A stretch of 64,000 nucleotides of DNA from Didemnitutus sp041906465 (GCA_041906465.1 JAYRJE010000017.1:1-64000), one strand, 5' to 3'. Positions 44,149 through 55,457 are shown, counted from the stretch's first letter. The notes: generated by a model from the sequence alone, not told the origin. Translations and numbers: made by a program.

Positions 44149-46230
44149 ATGTTGCCCCGCCTGACTACCCTCCGCGCGCGGCTCGCGCTGCTCGTGTTTC
44201 TCGGTTTCGCCGCGCTGCTCCGCGCCGGCCCCGTGCGCTTCGAATTCGCCGTTCCGCCCTCGCCGCAAATCACCAATCCGTTCGCGCGCGAGCTCTGGGC
44301 CGAGATCATCGCGCCATCCGGCCGCACGCACCTGCTCCCGGTGTTCTACGTCGGCCAGCAAGTCTACGCCGTCCACGCCCGCCCCGACGAGATCGGCACC
44401 TACCGTCTCGGCAACATTCTCGAAAGCTCCCGCGGCCAAACCGCCGCGCCCATCGCCGCCACCCCACGCTCCGAGGTGGCCTTCGAAAACAAAACCCGGC
44501 TGCGCCTCCCTTCCGTCCACGTCGATCCTCGTCTCATTACCGGGTTCGCGCGCGCTGACGGCCGCGCCTTTCTGCCCATCGGCGCCAATGTCGCGTGGTC
44601 GCACGCCCCGGATGTTGTCGGCTACTACCGCGAAACCTTCGCCGCCTTCGCCGCCGCGAATTTGAATTGGATGCGCGTGTGGATGGCTCACTGGGGCCGC
44701 ACCAATCTCGACTGGGTCAATGCCGGAGACGGCGCCGCAGTGCCGCCGGGCGGCATCGACCCCGCCGTCGCCGCCCGCTGGGATGCTCTGCTCGCTGCCG
44801 CCGAGGAACACGGCGTCTATGTCCAGCTCGTCCTCCAACATCACGGGCAGTTCAGCACGACCGTGAACCCGAACTGGACCGACAACCCGTGGAGCACCGC
44901 GCACCCCGGCGGCTTTCTCAAGTCGCCGTCCGATTTCTTTACCGACCCCACCGCCCGTCTGCTCACCGCGCTGAAATACCGTTACATCGTGGCACGCTGG
45001 AGCTGGTCGCCGGCCCTCTTCGCGTGGGAACTCTTCAACGAAGTCCACTGGGTCGACGCCCTGAAGCTCGACCGCAACGAAGCCGCCGTCGCCCGCTGGC
45101 ACGACGACATGGCGAAATTCATCCGCTCCGTCGACATCTACGCGCACCCGATCACCACGAGCACGGAGGACCTGCGCAGTCCGATCTACGCGTCGATGGA
45201 TTTCCTCCAGCCGCATCTCTACAGCACCAATCTCATCTCCGCCGCGCGCACCTTCGCTCCGCGCCACGCCGACGACACGCGTCCGGTCTTCTACGGCGAG
45301 TTCGGCGACGATCACCTGCGCGTGAGCGCTGATGTAAAGAAATCCGGTCTCATCGAGCCGCCCGCCGTTTGGGCCAGTCTCATGGGCATCGGCCGATCGC
45401 CCGCTCAAGTCTGGGAAGGTTGGAAATTCCGCGAACTGAGCCGCCTGTCCGAGATCGGCGCCGTGCACCGCTTCGTCGCTCTCTCCGGCTGGACGCGGCA
45501 TCACGACCTGCAGCCGTTCTCTGCCGCTGTCATGTGCGATACCCGCGTGCCGCTCAAACTCGCCGGCACGCAACACTGGCAGCGCCGCCCCGCGAAGGAG
45601 TTCACGCTGCCACTCGACGGACGCGAGCCACTCGAACTCGGCGACTGGCCCGCCGTCTTTGTCACCGCCGAATCGGAAGCAAAAGACGGCTTCCCGGCCC
45701 GCGGCACGTTTCACGTCGATTTGCCGAAGGAAACCACGCTGCGCCTCATCATTTCCGCCGTCGCCGAAAAAGGCGGCGCACTGCGCGTGCTCGTCGATGG
45801 CCAATCCGCCGCCGAAGCCGCCTGGTCACCCAGCGATCCATTTCCCGCGACGCTCGCCGTTCCGCTTCGCGCGGGAGCGCACGCGATCACGGTCGAAAAC
45901 ACCGGCACGGCCGACTGGGTGCAAGTGGAGGAAATTGATCCCGGCGTCAGCGTGCCCGCGCTCGCCGCGATCGGCCGCCGCAACGATCGCTTCATCGCGC
46001 TCTGGCTGCGCCATCGCACCAATCTCTACACCCTCGCACCTGAAGCGCCCGCGAGCGGCACACTCGTGTTGGACGATGTTCCCGCCGGCACCTGGAGCGT
46101 CACGTGGTGGGACACCGCCAAGGGAGCGGTGAATCATTCCGCCACCGTGCAACATGCCGGCGGGACGTTGCTGCTCGAGACTCGTCCCGTTCTCCGCCAC
46201 GCCGCCATCGTGCTCACGCGGCAGCTCTGA
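44149..46230 (+). CDS. Secreted GH5-like (clan GH-A) glycoside hydrolase
   Basis: The 693-residue protein has a signal peptide (LALLVFLGFAALLRA) and a small N-terminal beta-domain resembling DUF5060 (about 28-120). A TIM barrel follows, with IGANVAWSH, LNWMRVWMAHW, and the clan A catalytic pair E298 (WELFNEVHW) and E384 (FYGEFGDDH). A C-terminal beta-sandwich follows at about 480-690. It is probably an endo- or exo-acting beta-mannanase or related glucanase outside the cytoplasm. The family number is uncertain because only general GH-A motifs are clear. It follows the TonB receptor and its terminator, so it has its own promoter. Confidence 0.75.
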   Translation: MLPRLTTLRARLALLVFLGFAALLRAGPVRFEFAVPPSPQITNPFARELWAEIIAPSGRTHLLPVFYVGQQVYAVHARPDEIGTYRLGNILESSRGQTAAPIAATPRSEVAFENKTRLRLPSVHVDPRLITGFARADGRAFLPIGANVAWSHAPDVVGYYRETFAAFAAANLNWMRVWMAHWGRTNLDWVNAGDGAAVPPGGIDPAVAARWDALLAAAEEHGVYVQLVLQHHGQFSTTVNPNWTDNPWSTAHPGGFLKSPSDFFTDPTARLLTALKYRYIVARWSWSPALFAWELFNEVHWVDALKLDRNEAAVARWHDDMAKFIRSVDIYAHPITTSTEDLRSPIYASMDFLQPHLYSTNLISAARTFAPRHADDTRPVFYGEFGDDHLRVSADVKKSGLIEPPAVWASLMGIGRSPAQVWEGWKFRELSRLSEIGAVHRFVALSGWTRHHDLQPFSAAVMCDTRVPLKLAGTQHWQRRPAKEFTLPLDGREPLELGDWPAVFVTAESEAKDGFPARGTFHVDLPKETTLRLIISAVAEKGGALRVLVDGQSAAEAAWSPSDPFPATLAVPLRAGAHAITVENTGTADWVQVEEIDPGVSVPALAAIGRRNDRFIALWLRHRTNLYTLAPEAPASGTLVLDDVPAGTWSVTWWDTAKGAVNHSATVQHAGGTLLLETRPVLRHAAIVLTRQL

Positions 46231-46329
46231 TCTTTTTCCGTGCGGCAGGGATCGCGGCAGCTTTGTCGTGGCTTTCGCGCGCCTCGCGCCTAGAAATGGC
46301 GGCTCCCCAACCCCGCTGTTATCGCCCCA

Positions 46330-46965
46330 ATGAGCCCCACTCGCCTCGTCATGATCGGCGACTCCATCACTGAATGGGGTCGGCCGAGCCCCGACTCACC
46401 CGACTACGCCACCGCCCTCGGCCACGGCTACGTCGCGCTCACCGCGCAAAAACTCGCCGCGCGTTTTCCCGAGCGCCCGTTCGAGGTGCTGAACCGCGGC
46501 ATCGGCGGGCACACCGTCCGCGACCTTTCTTCACGCTGGCAACGCGACGCCCTCGACCCGAAACCCGACTGGCTCTCGGTGATGATCGGCATCAACGACG
46601 TGTGGCGCTATTTCGACCCGCAGCGAAAACACGAGGCCGTGCCGCACGCCGAATACGAACACACCCTCGGTCAATTGCTCGCCGCGGCACGTCCGCGCGT
46701 GCGTGCGCTGCTCGTGCTGACCCCGTTCTACGTCGAGCCGAACCGCGACGACCCGATGCGTCGCCGCATGGACGAGTTCGGCGCGATCGTCGCTCACCTC
46801 GCTCCTCGCCACGGCGCCATCTTCGTCGACACGCAAGCCATCATCAACCGGTTGCTCACGCAACACGCCCCGACCGAGATTGCCCACGATCTCGTCCACG
46901 TCGGCCCGCTCGGGCACGAGGCTTTCTCCCAGGCCGTCGTGAACGCGCTCGCCGCGCAACCGTAA
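46330..46965 (+). CDS. SGNH/GDSL esterase
   Basis: The 211-residue protein has SGNH-hydrolase blocks I (MIGDSITEWG, with nucleophile S12), II (NRGIGGHTV), III (GINDVWRY) and V (D187 and H190 in HDLVHVG). No signal peptide is visible. The family includes carbohydrate acetyl esterases, and its position at the end of the polysaccharide locus suggests deacetylation of imported oligosaccharides. Other ester substrates cannot be excluded. Confidence 0.85.
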   Translation: MSPTRLVMIGDSITEWGRPSPDSPDYATALGHGYVALTAQKLAARFPERPFEVLNRGIGGHTVRDLSSRWQRDALDPKPDWLSVMIGINDVWRYFDPQRKHEAVPHAEYEHTLGQLLAAARPRVRALLVLTPFYVEPNRDDPMRRRMDEFGAIVAHLAPRHGAIFVDTQAIINRLLTQHAPTEIAHDLVHVGPLGHEAFSQAVVNALAAQP

Positions 46966-47080
46966 AGCCTGCCGTGCCACGCAGCCGCGTTGGGGCGCAG
47001 CCACAACGCGGCCTCGCTTAGCCACGCTTTCGCACGCCACGCTCAAGCGCTGCTACCGCATCCTGCGAGCGAACGATCGC

Positions 47081-49561
47081 TCAGCCCTGCCGCACCGTCC
47101 ACCGTCGCATGCCCACGCCGACGACCAAGAGGCTCAGCAGCGAACTCGCCGGCATGATCACCGCGGCGATGAGCGGGTTCATATGGCCCAGCGCCGCGAT
47201 CGCGACCGTGGTGCAGTTGTAGGCGACGGAGAAAATGATCAACACGAGCTGGGTGCGACGGCGCGTTTCGTTCACCGCGAACATCCGGCGCAGCCCGTCG
47301 AGCCCGCGGCCGAGATAATAGAAATCCGCCTTTCCCTCGAGCACGCCGCGATGCACGACCGGCGTGCCGCGCACGAACGCCGCATCGAACGCCAGCGAAT
47401 CGTTGGCACCGTCGCCGAGCATCAACGTGTCCTGCCGGTCCGTGCGCTGCACCCACTGTGCCTTCTCGGTCGGCGAAGCCTGCGCCACGGCGTTCTGCGC
47501 CGGGATCGCCAACGCCTCCGCCATCGCCGAAACCTTTTCGCGCCGGTCGCCACTCAAGATGAACGTCTCGAAACCCGCCGCGTGCAGCGCCGCGATCTCC
47601 TCGCGCGCCCCCGGCCGCACCGAGTCCGTGAAGTGAAACCGCGCCAGCACGACGCCATCGCACGCCAGCTCGGTGTCGTGCCCCTCGCCGGAAGTGTAAC
47701 CTAATAGGTTACACTTTTCTTCGCCCCGCCAGCCCGGGCGGCCGAGCGACCACTGGCCAAGTTCGGTCCGCAGCGTGACGCCGTAGCCGGTCTCTTCGTG
47801 CACCTCGCCGGACGCGGGCTCGAGTCCGTTGACAAGACCATCCGCGAGCAAGTTTTCGTTCAGGCATTGGCTGATCGGATGCGGATTGTCGCGCACGAGC
47901 GCGAGCAACGCAGCGCGGGCCGGCGCGGAGAGGCTGTGCAGGGCATCGGGATTCGAAAGCACGGGCGTCTCGAGCGTGAGCGTGCCGGTCTTGTCGAAAA
48001 TGATTTTGCGCAGACGCGTGAGGCGCGGGAACAGATCGTTCTCGCGCACGAAGACACCGAAACGGCGCAGCGCGACCGTCGCCATTTCGTCGGCCAACGG
48101 ATAAGCGAGACCAATGGCGCACGGGCAGGAAACCACGAGCACCGCGGTGACCGCCGACCACATCAGCGCCACGTCGTGCTTCGCGACCCACCAGCCGATC
48201 GCCGTCGCGGTCGCGACCACGAAGATGCCGACGAGATAACCGGTCACCACGCGCTCGAGCAGGCGATGGCGGAACTGATCGCGCCCGGTCGGGCGCAACA
48301 GCTGCGCGAGCAGCGAGGCGTGCCAGGGTTGCAGCGCACGCAGGCGGATCGCACCGCGCGAAAGATTCAGTGCGCCGGACTGCACGCGCGCGCCGGCACG
48401 AGCCTCGCGCGGGTCCGCCTCGCCACTGATCCACGCGGTGCCGAGCGTCGCCGCGGTGGATTCCAGGTGCGATTCGACCGGAATCACCTGGCCCGAGCGC
48501 ACCGTGTAGATGTCGCCGACGGCGAGTTCTTCGACCGGTCGATCCACCGCGCCGCGCGGCGTGTCGACGGCCACTTTTTGCGGGCGCGCGTTGGTAGTGA
48601 GCAGGCGCCGGCGGTTGCGCTCGACCGCAACGACCTGCGCCCAGCGGCCGAACAGCATCAGCACGATGAACGTGCCGACGAAATCGAAGTAGACGATCGA
48701 GTGGTTGCCCGTCAGCCAGCCGTAGATCGAGCCGGCGTAGGAGCCGATGATGCCGACCGCGATCGGCAGATCGATGTGCATCACGCGGTCGCGCAGCGCG
48801 CGCACGGCGCGGCCGATGAAATACGTGCCGCCCGCCAGCACGCTCAGGGTCGCGCAGGCCATCGCCAGCGTGTCGAAGAGCTGCGCGTAGGCGAACGTCC
48901 GCTCCATGCCGAAATACGCCGGGAGGGCGAACAGCATGATGTTCATCGCAAACGCCGCGCACAGGCCGATGCGGCGAATGAGAAACTTGCTCTCCGGCAC
49001 CGCGGGCTCCTCGCCCGGCGGACCAACGAGATAGTTGAACGACTGCAGCGCGCGCGCGAACGCCGTGGCGTCGAACTGGCCGCGCTCCCAGCGGAAGCGC
49101 ATGCGGCCGAGTTGCGCGTCGGTCTCGATGAACAGCGCACCGGCGTGCTTGTGGAAAATTTTCTCGATCAGCCAGACGCAGCCCGCGCACGAGATGCCCT
49201 GGAGCTCGAGCGTCAGCTCCGGCACAGGCGCCTTTTCCGCGTTCTGCTGGAGCTCGGCCAGCCAGGTGAAATCGCGCGGCTGAAATACCGTCTGGTCGAC
49301 CGGCGCGATCACGGAATCGCGGATCTTGTAGTAGCCTTCGAGCCCCTGCTCGTGCACGAGCCGGTGGACGTAGGTGCAGCCCGAGCAACAGAAGCCGGAC
49401 TCCTGCGCCGCCGCGGTCGTCAGCGGCGCGCCGCAGTGGCGGCAAGAGTGGACGGAGGAAGTCCTGCCGACACGAGGTCCACGCACCTCCGTCGGGGCTG
49501 CGCCCCCGTCCACCCAATCCGTGCGAGATGTCCGCGAACGGGCCATCTCAGTGACAGACAA
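47081..49561 (-). CDS. ccoI: Copper P-type ATPase for cbb3 oxidase assembly
   Basis: The 826-residue protein has an N-terminal Cys-rich part (CRHCGAPL and CCSGCTYVHRLVHEQ), a heavy-metal domain (ISCAGCVWLIEKIF), the CPx metal site SCPCAIGLAYPLA, the phosphorylation motif DKTGTLT and the hinge motif GDGANDS. This set is typical of CcoI/FixI, which moves copper out of the cytoplasm for the cbb3 oxidase active site. It ends the cco operon, and its start overlaps the TauE/SafE-like gene by 14 bases. Two short hairpin sequences lie inside it in frame, at residues about 17-38 and about 616-623. They break no motif. Confidence 0.93.
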   Translation of the reverse strand: MSVTEMARSRTSRTDWVDGGAAPTEVRGPRVGRTSSVHSCRHCGAPLTTAAAQESGFCCSGCTYVHRLVHEQGLEGYYKIRDSVIAPVDQTVFQPRDFTWLAELQQNAEKAPVPELTLELQGISCAGCVWLIEKIFHKHAGALFIETDAQLGRMRFRWERGQFDATAFARALQSFNYLVGPPGEEPAVPESKFLIRRIGLCAAFAMNIMLFALPAYFGMERTFAYAQLFDTLAMACATLSVLAGGTYFIGRAVRALRDRVMHIDLPIAVGIIGSYAGSIYGWLTGNHSIVYFDFVGTFIVLMLFGRWAQVVAVERNRRRLLTTNARPQKVAVDTPRGAVDRPVEELAVGDIYTVRSGQVIPVESHLESTAATLGTAWISGEADPREARAGARVQSGALNLSRGAIRLRALQPWHASLLAQLLRPTGRDQFRHRLLERVVTGYLVGIFVVATATAIGWWVAKHDVALMWSAVTAVLVVSCPCAIGLAYPLADEMATVALRRFGVFVRENDLFPRLTRLRKIIFDKTGTLTLETPVLSNPDALHSLSAPARAALLALVRDNPHPISQCLNENLLADGLVNGLEPASGEVHEETGYGVTLRTELGQWSLGRPGWRGEEKCNLLGYTSGEGHDTELACDGVVLARFHFTDSVRPGAREEIAALHAAGFETFILSGDRREKVSAMAEALAIPAQNAVAQASPTEKAQWVQRTDRQDTLMLGDGANDSLAFDAAFVRGTPVVHRGVLEGKADFYYLGRGLDGLRRMFAVNETRRRTQLVLIIFSVAYNCTTVAIAALGHMNPLIAAVIMPASSLLSLLVVGVGMRRWTVRQG
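47692..47716. repeat. Perfect 25-bp palindrome inside ccoI
   Basis: AAGTGTAACCTA, one central A and TAGGTTACACTT form perfect 12-bp arms. The AT-rich word stands out in the GC-rich gene. It is read in frame as part of EEKCNLLGYT between the phosphorylation and hinge motifs. Such an element could be an inserted repeat or a transcription-regulator site. Nothing in the window decides which. Confidence 0.7.
49448..49513. repeat. Hairpin repeat inside the 5' end of ccoI
   Basis: GTGGACGG (49448-49455) and CCGTCCAC (49506-49513) are inverted ends. The interior holds GCACCTCCGTCGGGGCTGCG, a GC-rich palindromic word of the dispersed type. It encodes residues about 17-38, before the first Cys pair (CRHCG). 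The family usually starts close to those cysteines, so the N-terminal extension looks like repeat-derived protein. Confidence 0.6.
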
Positions 49562-50255
49562 AATTGTTCACGTCGGGCCCGGCGAACCCGAGCGTCGAGC
49601 GCAGGCGCCAGGCGAGGACGCCCGCGATCACGAGCGCGAGCGTCGTCTGCGCGCGCGCCATCCACACCGGACCGAGCTTCAGACGCAGCCAGTGGTAATT
49701 CGTCTGCGCGAACCACAGCAGCGGCACTGTGCCGAGGCCGAACGCCAGCAGCGTCTCCGCCCCGCGCAGCGCCGAGCCGGAAAGCAGCGCGAGCGACACC
49801 AGGAAATACAGCGGACCGCACGGCAGCAGCGGCGTCGCGAGGCCGAGCGCAGCCGCGGCGCGCACGCGCGAACGGTTTTGCGAACCGCGCAAGTGAGCCG
49901 CCACCCAACCGTAGGCGCGACCGAGGATCGGCAGCCGCGGCAGGCGCTGGTCGAAGCGAATCGCGACGGCGATGAAGAAGAGCACGAGCAGCCACGGCAG
50001 GTAGCGCACGACGTCGTCGCTCAGGAAATTCAGCGGCAGCCGGCCGACACCGCCCGCCAGGGCGCCGAGCGCGCCGTAACCGAGCAGGCGCGACCCGTGA
50101 TAGACGGTGCTGACGGTCTGCGGGTCCGCGTCGTCGCGCGCGGCCGGCATCACCGCACACGCGAGCGGTCCGCACATGCCGGCGCAGTGCAGGCTGGTGA
50201 CGAGGCCAGCGAGGAAGGCTGTGCCCGGACCGGAAATGCCGGCGAGTTCGGTCAT
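49548..50255 (-). CDS. TauE/SafE-like membrane protein of the cco operon
   Basis: The 235-residue protein has about six membrane helices and the motif HCAGMCGPLACAV (about 23-35), as in the SafE/UreH-type proteins encoded beside ccoI/ccoG. These are thought to help metal or thiol handling during cbb3 oxidase assembly; the exact role is not established. It ends in VCH and overlaps the ccoI start by 14 bases, so translational coupling is likely. A family B hairpin repeat lies just upstream (50274-50339). Confidence 0.85.
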   Translation of the reverse strand: MTELAGISGPGTAFLAGLVTSLHCAGMCGPLACAVMPAARDDADPQTVSTVYHGSRLLGYGALGALAGGVGRLPLNFLSDDVVRYLPWLLVLFFIAVAIRFDQRLPRLPILGRAYGWVAAHLRGSQNRSRVRAAAALGLATPLLPCGPLYFLVSLALLSGSALRGAETLLAFGLGTVPLLWFAQTNYHWLRLKLGPVWMARAQTTLALVIAGVLAWRLRSTLGFAGPDVNNFVCH

Positions 50256-50273
50256 GTGCGGCTCCTTTGGCGC

Positions 50274-50339
50274 AGGTGGGGCGCGGACTCCGCCCCGCGC
50301 CGCGGTTCCACGGCGGCGAAGGGACTCGCCGCCCTGCCT
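50274..50339. repeat. Hairpin repeat, family B, between two cco genes
   Basis: The unit runs from AGGTGGGGCGCG to CGCCGCCCTGCC and contains two hairpins, GGGGCGCGGA/TCCGCCCC and GGCGGCGAA/TTCGCCGCC type words. It matches the unit at 21122-21182 in reverse orientation. It separates the TauE/SafE-like gene from the 61-residue gene within the operon. Confidence 0.7.
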
Positions 50340-50373
50340 TCATGCCACAACGGCGACGACTCGGGTTTCACCC

Positions 50374-50559
50374 TCATGGCTTCGCTCCCTTCGTGGCGAG
50401 CGGCACCTCACGCGTGTCGATGTAGCGAGAAGCGGTGAACAGGACAGCCCAGAGCATCGCGCTGAAGGCGAAGATCAGCGCGACCCAGAGCCAGAGACCG
50501 CGGCCGGACTTGTTCTCGCCCGGCTGAGCGCCGGTGGACGATGGCGTGGAGGCGTCCAT
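50374..50559 (-). CDS. Small membrane protein in the cco operon, 61 residues
   Basis: The protein has a polar N-terminus (residues 1-20), one clear membrane helix (LWLWVALIFAFSAMLWAVLF, about 22-41) and a basic C-terminal tail. I do not recognise it; it lacks the FixH (CcoH) sequence but occupies the place where a ccoH gene often stands. It begins 6 bases after the ccoG stop, so it is very probably co-transcribed and co-translated with the oxidase genes. Confidence 0.7.
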   Translation of the reverse strand: MDASTPSSTGAQPGENKSGRGLWLWVALIFAFSAMLWAVLFTASRYIDTREVPLATKGAKP

Positions 50560-50564
50560 GGCGT

Positions 50565-52067
50565 TCAGCGTTTGATGCCTCTTTCCCGATCCTCGTTTTC
50601 GAGGAGGCGGGCGTCGGGCCCGAGGAATTCGATTTGCCGCGACAGCGTGAAGGACTGCGGCTCGTTTTGGACGGAGACGGTGAACTTGAAGGGGCCGACG
50701 TAGTGCTTGCGATCAATCGTCAGCACGAGCGGCGACACGTGCTCGGCCAGCGGTGCGACGGTGACCGGGGCGGTGAAGCCGTTTTGCTCCACGTGTTCGG
50801 GGACGCCGTCGAGGTGCACGCGATAAGTCACCGGCACATTGCGCTTGTTGACGATGCGCAGCATGAACTGATTCCGGACGTCGTCGTGGTCGACGAAGTA
50901 GGCAGCGCCGGTCATGCGAAATACGATCATGCTCGCCGGTTTCACGGACGAAAATGCGAACGACGCCACCGCGATGCCGATCAGCAGGAGCACGAAGTAG
51001 ACGATCGTGCGCGGGCGCACCCAGCGGGTCTTGCCGCCGGCGAACGCCGTGTGCGAATCGTAGCGGATGAGGCCCGTCGGGCGTTTGATCTTGGTCATCA
51101 CCTCGTCGCAGGCGTCGACGCACGCTGCGCAGGCGATGCACTCGAGCTGGAGGCTGGCGTGGCGGATGTCGATGCCCGTGGGGCAAACCTGCACGCAGCG
51201 ATTGCAGTCGATGCACGAGCCGGCGTCCGGCGTGCCGAGCTTGCCCCGCGGCTCACCGCGCTTGGCGTCGTAGCCGATCGTGACGGTGTGGTCGTCGGAG
51301 AGCGCCGACTGAAGGCGGCCGTAGGGGCAGATGACGATGCAGAGCTGTTCGCGGAACCAGGCGAAGTTGAAATAAAGAATGCCCGTGGCGATCGCCATGA
51401 ACACGAAGGCCGCCCAGTTCTCGCGCGGCGCAGACGACATCATGTGCCAGACTTCGGGCCAGCTGACGAAGTAGGCGAGGAACAGGTGCGTGATGGCGAG
51501 CGTGGTGAGAAGATAGAGCGCGTGCTTGAGCACACGACGGGCGAATTTGGTGCCGCTCATCGGCGCGGCGTCGAGCTTGCGGCGCGTCGGAGCGTCGCCC
51601 TCGACCATGCGCTCGATGCGGCGGTAGATGTGTTCGAGGAACACGGTCTGCGGACACGCATAACCGCACCAGACGCGACCCAGCAGCGCGGTAATGAAAA
51701 ACAGGCTGAAGCCGACGCCGGTCAGGGCGAAAAACAGCAGCCAGGTGTCCTGCGCTGCCAGCGTGTAACCGAAGAAATGGAAACGGCGCTCCGCCAGGTC
51801 GAGAAACACCGCGGGATAACCGTCGATTGGAATCCACGGCAGCAGCAGATAAACGCCGATCAGGAACAAGCCCAGGAAACGCCGCCAGCGGGTGAACCAG
51901 CCGTGAACGTCGGCCGGATGCAGGAAATACCGCGAGCCGTCGTCGTTGATGGTCGTGACGGAGTCGCGCGACGGGATGTGGCGCGCGGGGGTCGCGGGCT
52001 TCGGGGGAGTCGGCCGGGAGGACGGCGCCGACGGAGGAGGCGTGTTGGGTTTGGGATCTGCGCTCAT
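50565..52067 (-). CDS. ccoG: cbb3 oxidase accessory protein CcoG (FixG/RdxA)
   Basis: The 500-residue membrane protein has about five helices and YACPQTVFLEHIYRRIERMV, the CcoG hallmark. Two ferredoxin-type 4Fe-4S cysteine sets follow (CIDCNRCVQVCPTGIDIRH and CIACAACVDACDEVM), and then a C-terminal Ig-like FixG domain. It is a cupric reductase that helps copper delivery to the cbb3 oxidase. The start at 52067 (MSADPKPNTPP) is preferred to the ATG at 52103 because the family has a short N-terminal tail. The C-terminus lies 5 bases before the small membrane protein gene. Confidence 0.93.
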   Translation of the reverse strand: MSADPKPNTPPPSAPSSRPTPPKPATPARHIPSRDSVTTINDDGSRYFLHPADVHGWFTRWRRFLGLFLIGVYLLLPWIPIDGYPAVFLDLAERRFHFFGYTLAAQDTWLLFFALTGVGFSLFFITALLGRVWCGYACPQTVFLEHIYRRIERMVEGDAPTRRKLDAAPMSGTKFARRVLKHALYLLTTLAITHLFLAYFVSWPEVWHMMSSAPRENWAAFVFMAIATGILYFNFAWFREQLCIVICPYGRLQSALSDDHTVTIGYDAKRGEPRGKLGTPDAGSCIDCNRCVQVCPTGIDIRHASLQLECIACAACVDACDEVMTKIKRPTGLIRYDSHTAFAGGKTRWVRPRTIVYFVLLLIGIAVASFAFSSVKPASMIVFRMTGAAYFVDHDDVRNQFMLRIVNKRNVPVTYRVHLDGVPEHVEQNGFTAPVTVAPLAEHVSPLVLTIDRKHYVGPFKFTVSVQNEPQSFTLSRQIEFLGPDARLLENEDRERGIKR

Positions 52068-52127
52068 GTCGTGGGTTGAGCGGAGGCGGGTGGCGGCGCC
52101 CATGGCGTGGCGCGCGCCTGTGAATGA

Positions 52128-52706
52128 TTACTTGGAAACTTCGACGGTGATCTCTTCGCCTTTTTTGTGCTTGGAGAGGATGTAGGCGGCGACTTCGGCG
52201 ACCTTCTTCTGGCCGAGCACCGGCTCCCAGGAGGGCATGCCTTTCGCGAGGACGCCCTTGGAGATGGTGGCGTAGACTTCCTTCGGCGTGCCGCCGTGGA
52301 TCCACGCGGTGTCGACGAGATTCGGGCCGACGGCGGCGGGATTCTCGCCCTTGCCCTTCATGCTCGGCAGGTGGCATTGCACGCAGAGCGAGTCGAAGGT
52401 TTGCTTGCCGGCGTTGATGAACTCCGGGTTCTGGCTCATCTGCCAGAAAAGGTCGTCGTTGTTGACGTCGATCGAGGACGCCATCTTCACGGCGTTGATC
52501 TTGGCCATCGCGGTGTCGACCTGGGCACCGTCGGCGGGGACGATGTGCGCGATCTGGTTCGCGAACCAATAGAAGATCCAGAACGCGATCGCGCCGTAGA
52601 GCGTGTAGAGCCACCAGTTCGGCAGGCGCTTGTCGTATTCCTGGATGCCGTCGTAGGTGTGCGGACGCAGTTTCTCGTCGTGATCGGCGGGAGGCTGGGG
52701 ATTCAT
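52128..52706 (-). CDS. ccoP: cbb3 oxidase subunit III, single-haem form
   Basis: The 192-residue protein has the CcoP N-terminal part with YDKRLPNWWLYTLYGAIAFW and one membrane helix. A single cytochrome c domain follows (haem motif CVQCH in DSLCVQCHLPSMKG, with Met ligand in KGMPSWEP). Classical CcoP has two haem-binding domains and is about 300 residues, so this is a short form. It would accept electrons from soluble cytochrome c and pass them to CcoO. It is the fourth gene of the operon. Confidence 0.9.
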   Translation of the reverse strand: MNPQPPADHDEKLRPHTYDGIQEYDKRLPNWWLYTLYGAIAFWIFYWFANQIAHIVPADGAQVDTAMAKINAVKMASSIDVNNDDLFWQMSQNPEFINAGKQTFDSLCVQCHLPSMKGKGENPAAVGPNLVDTAWIHGGTPKEVYATISKGVLAKGMPSWEPVLGQKKVAEVAAYILSKHKKGEEITVEVSK

Positions 52707-52726
52707 GTGCGTGTGCGGCGGAGAGG

Positions 52727-52885
52727 TTATTCTTTTTCGAAGGGCAGGTTCGCGAGGCGATCGATCTGCGCGGGTTTCATCTTCGTGGCACGCCAGGCGG
52801 CGGCCAGGTAGACGAGCGACGCGACCGCGAGGGCGACGACGGGGAAGATCAGCTGCCAGTCTTCGTAGATGATGCGGCGGAGCAT
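52727..52885 (-). CDS. ccoQ: CcoQ-like small membrane protein
   Basis: The frame from ATG at 52885 to TAA at 52727 encodes 52 residues with one membrane helix (LIFPVVALAVASLVYLAAAW). The cytoplasmic tail is RATKMKPAQIDRLANLPFEKE. It lies between ccoNO and ccoP, exactly where ccoQ is found, and has the right size and topology. CcoQ stabilises the oxidase complex. Sequence conservation in CcoQ is low, so the call rests on size, topology and position. Confidence 0.8.
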   Translation of the reverse strand: MLRRIIYEDWQLIFPVVALAVASLVYLAAAWRATKMKPAQIDRLANLPFEKE

Positions 52886-52904
52886 GGGCGGGAGCGGTTA
52901 AGGG

Positions 52905-55220
<2,316 letters not shown>

Positions 55221-55244
55221 GGTGTGTGCGAACGGAGGAGGGGG

Positions 55245-55457
55245 TTAGAAATAGAGGTCGCCCGGCGCGGGCGCGTCGGGCGACACAGCAATGGCGGGTA
55301 AATTCTTCGCGCTCGCCGGGCGCTCGTCGGCGAGCGGCAGGAGCGAATCGCGCTCCGCGCTGGCAAAGCGGTGGCGGCGTTGTTCGCGGAAAAACAGCAC
55401 GACGAAAAACGCAGCCAATAACAGGCTGAAGAAGACCGTAATCGGGATGACAGACAT
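55245..55457 (-). CDS. ccoS: cbb3 oxidase maturation protein CcoS
   Basis: The 70-residue protein has one N-terminal membrane helix (ITVFFSLLLAAFFVVLFFRE) and the C-terminal 'SPDAPAPGDLYF' end; CcoS proteins end in a similar Asp/Tyr-containing tail. CcoS is needed for cofactor insertion into the oxidase. It is the first gene of the operon, 24 bases before ccoNO. No FNR-type box was recognised in the 163 bases upstream. Confidence 0.85.
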   Translation of the reverse strand: MSVIPITVFFSLLLAAFFVVLFFREQRRHRFASAERDSLLPLADERPASAKNLPAIAVSPDAPAPGDLYF

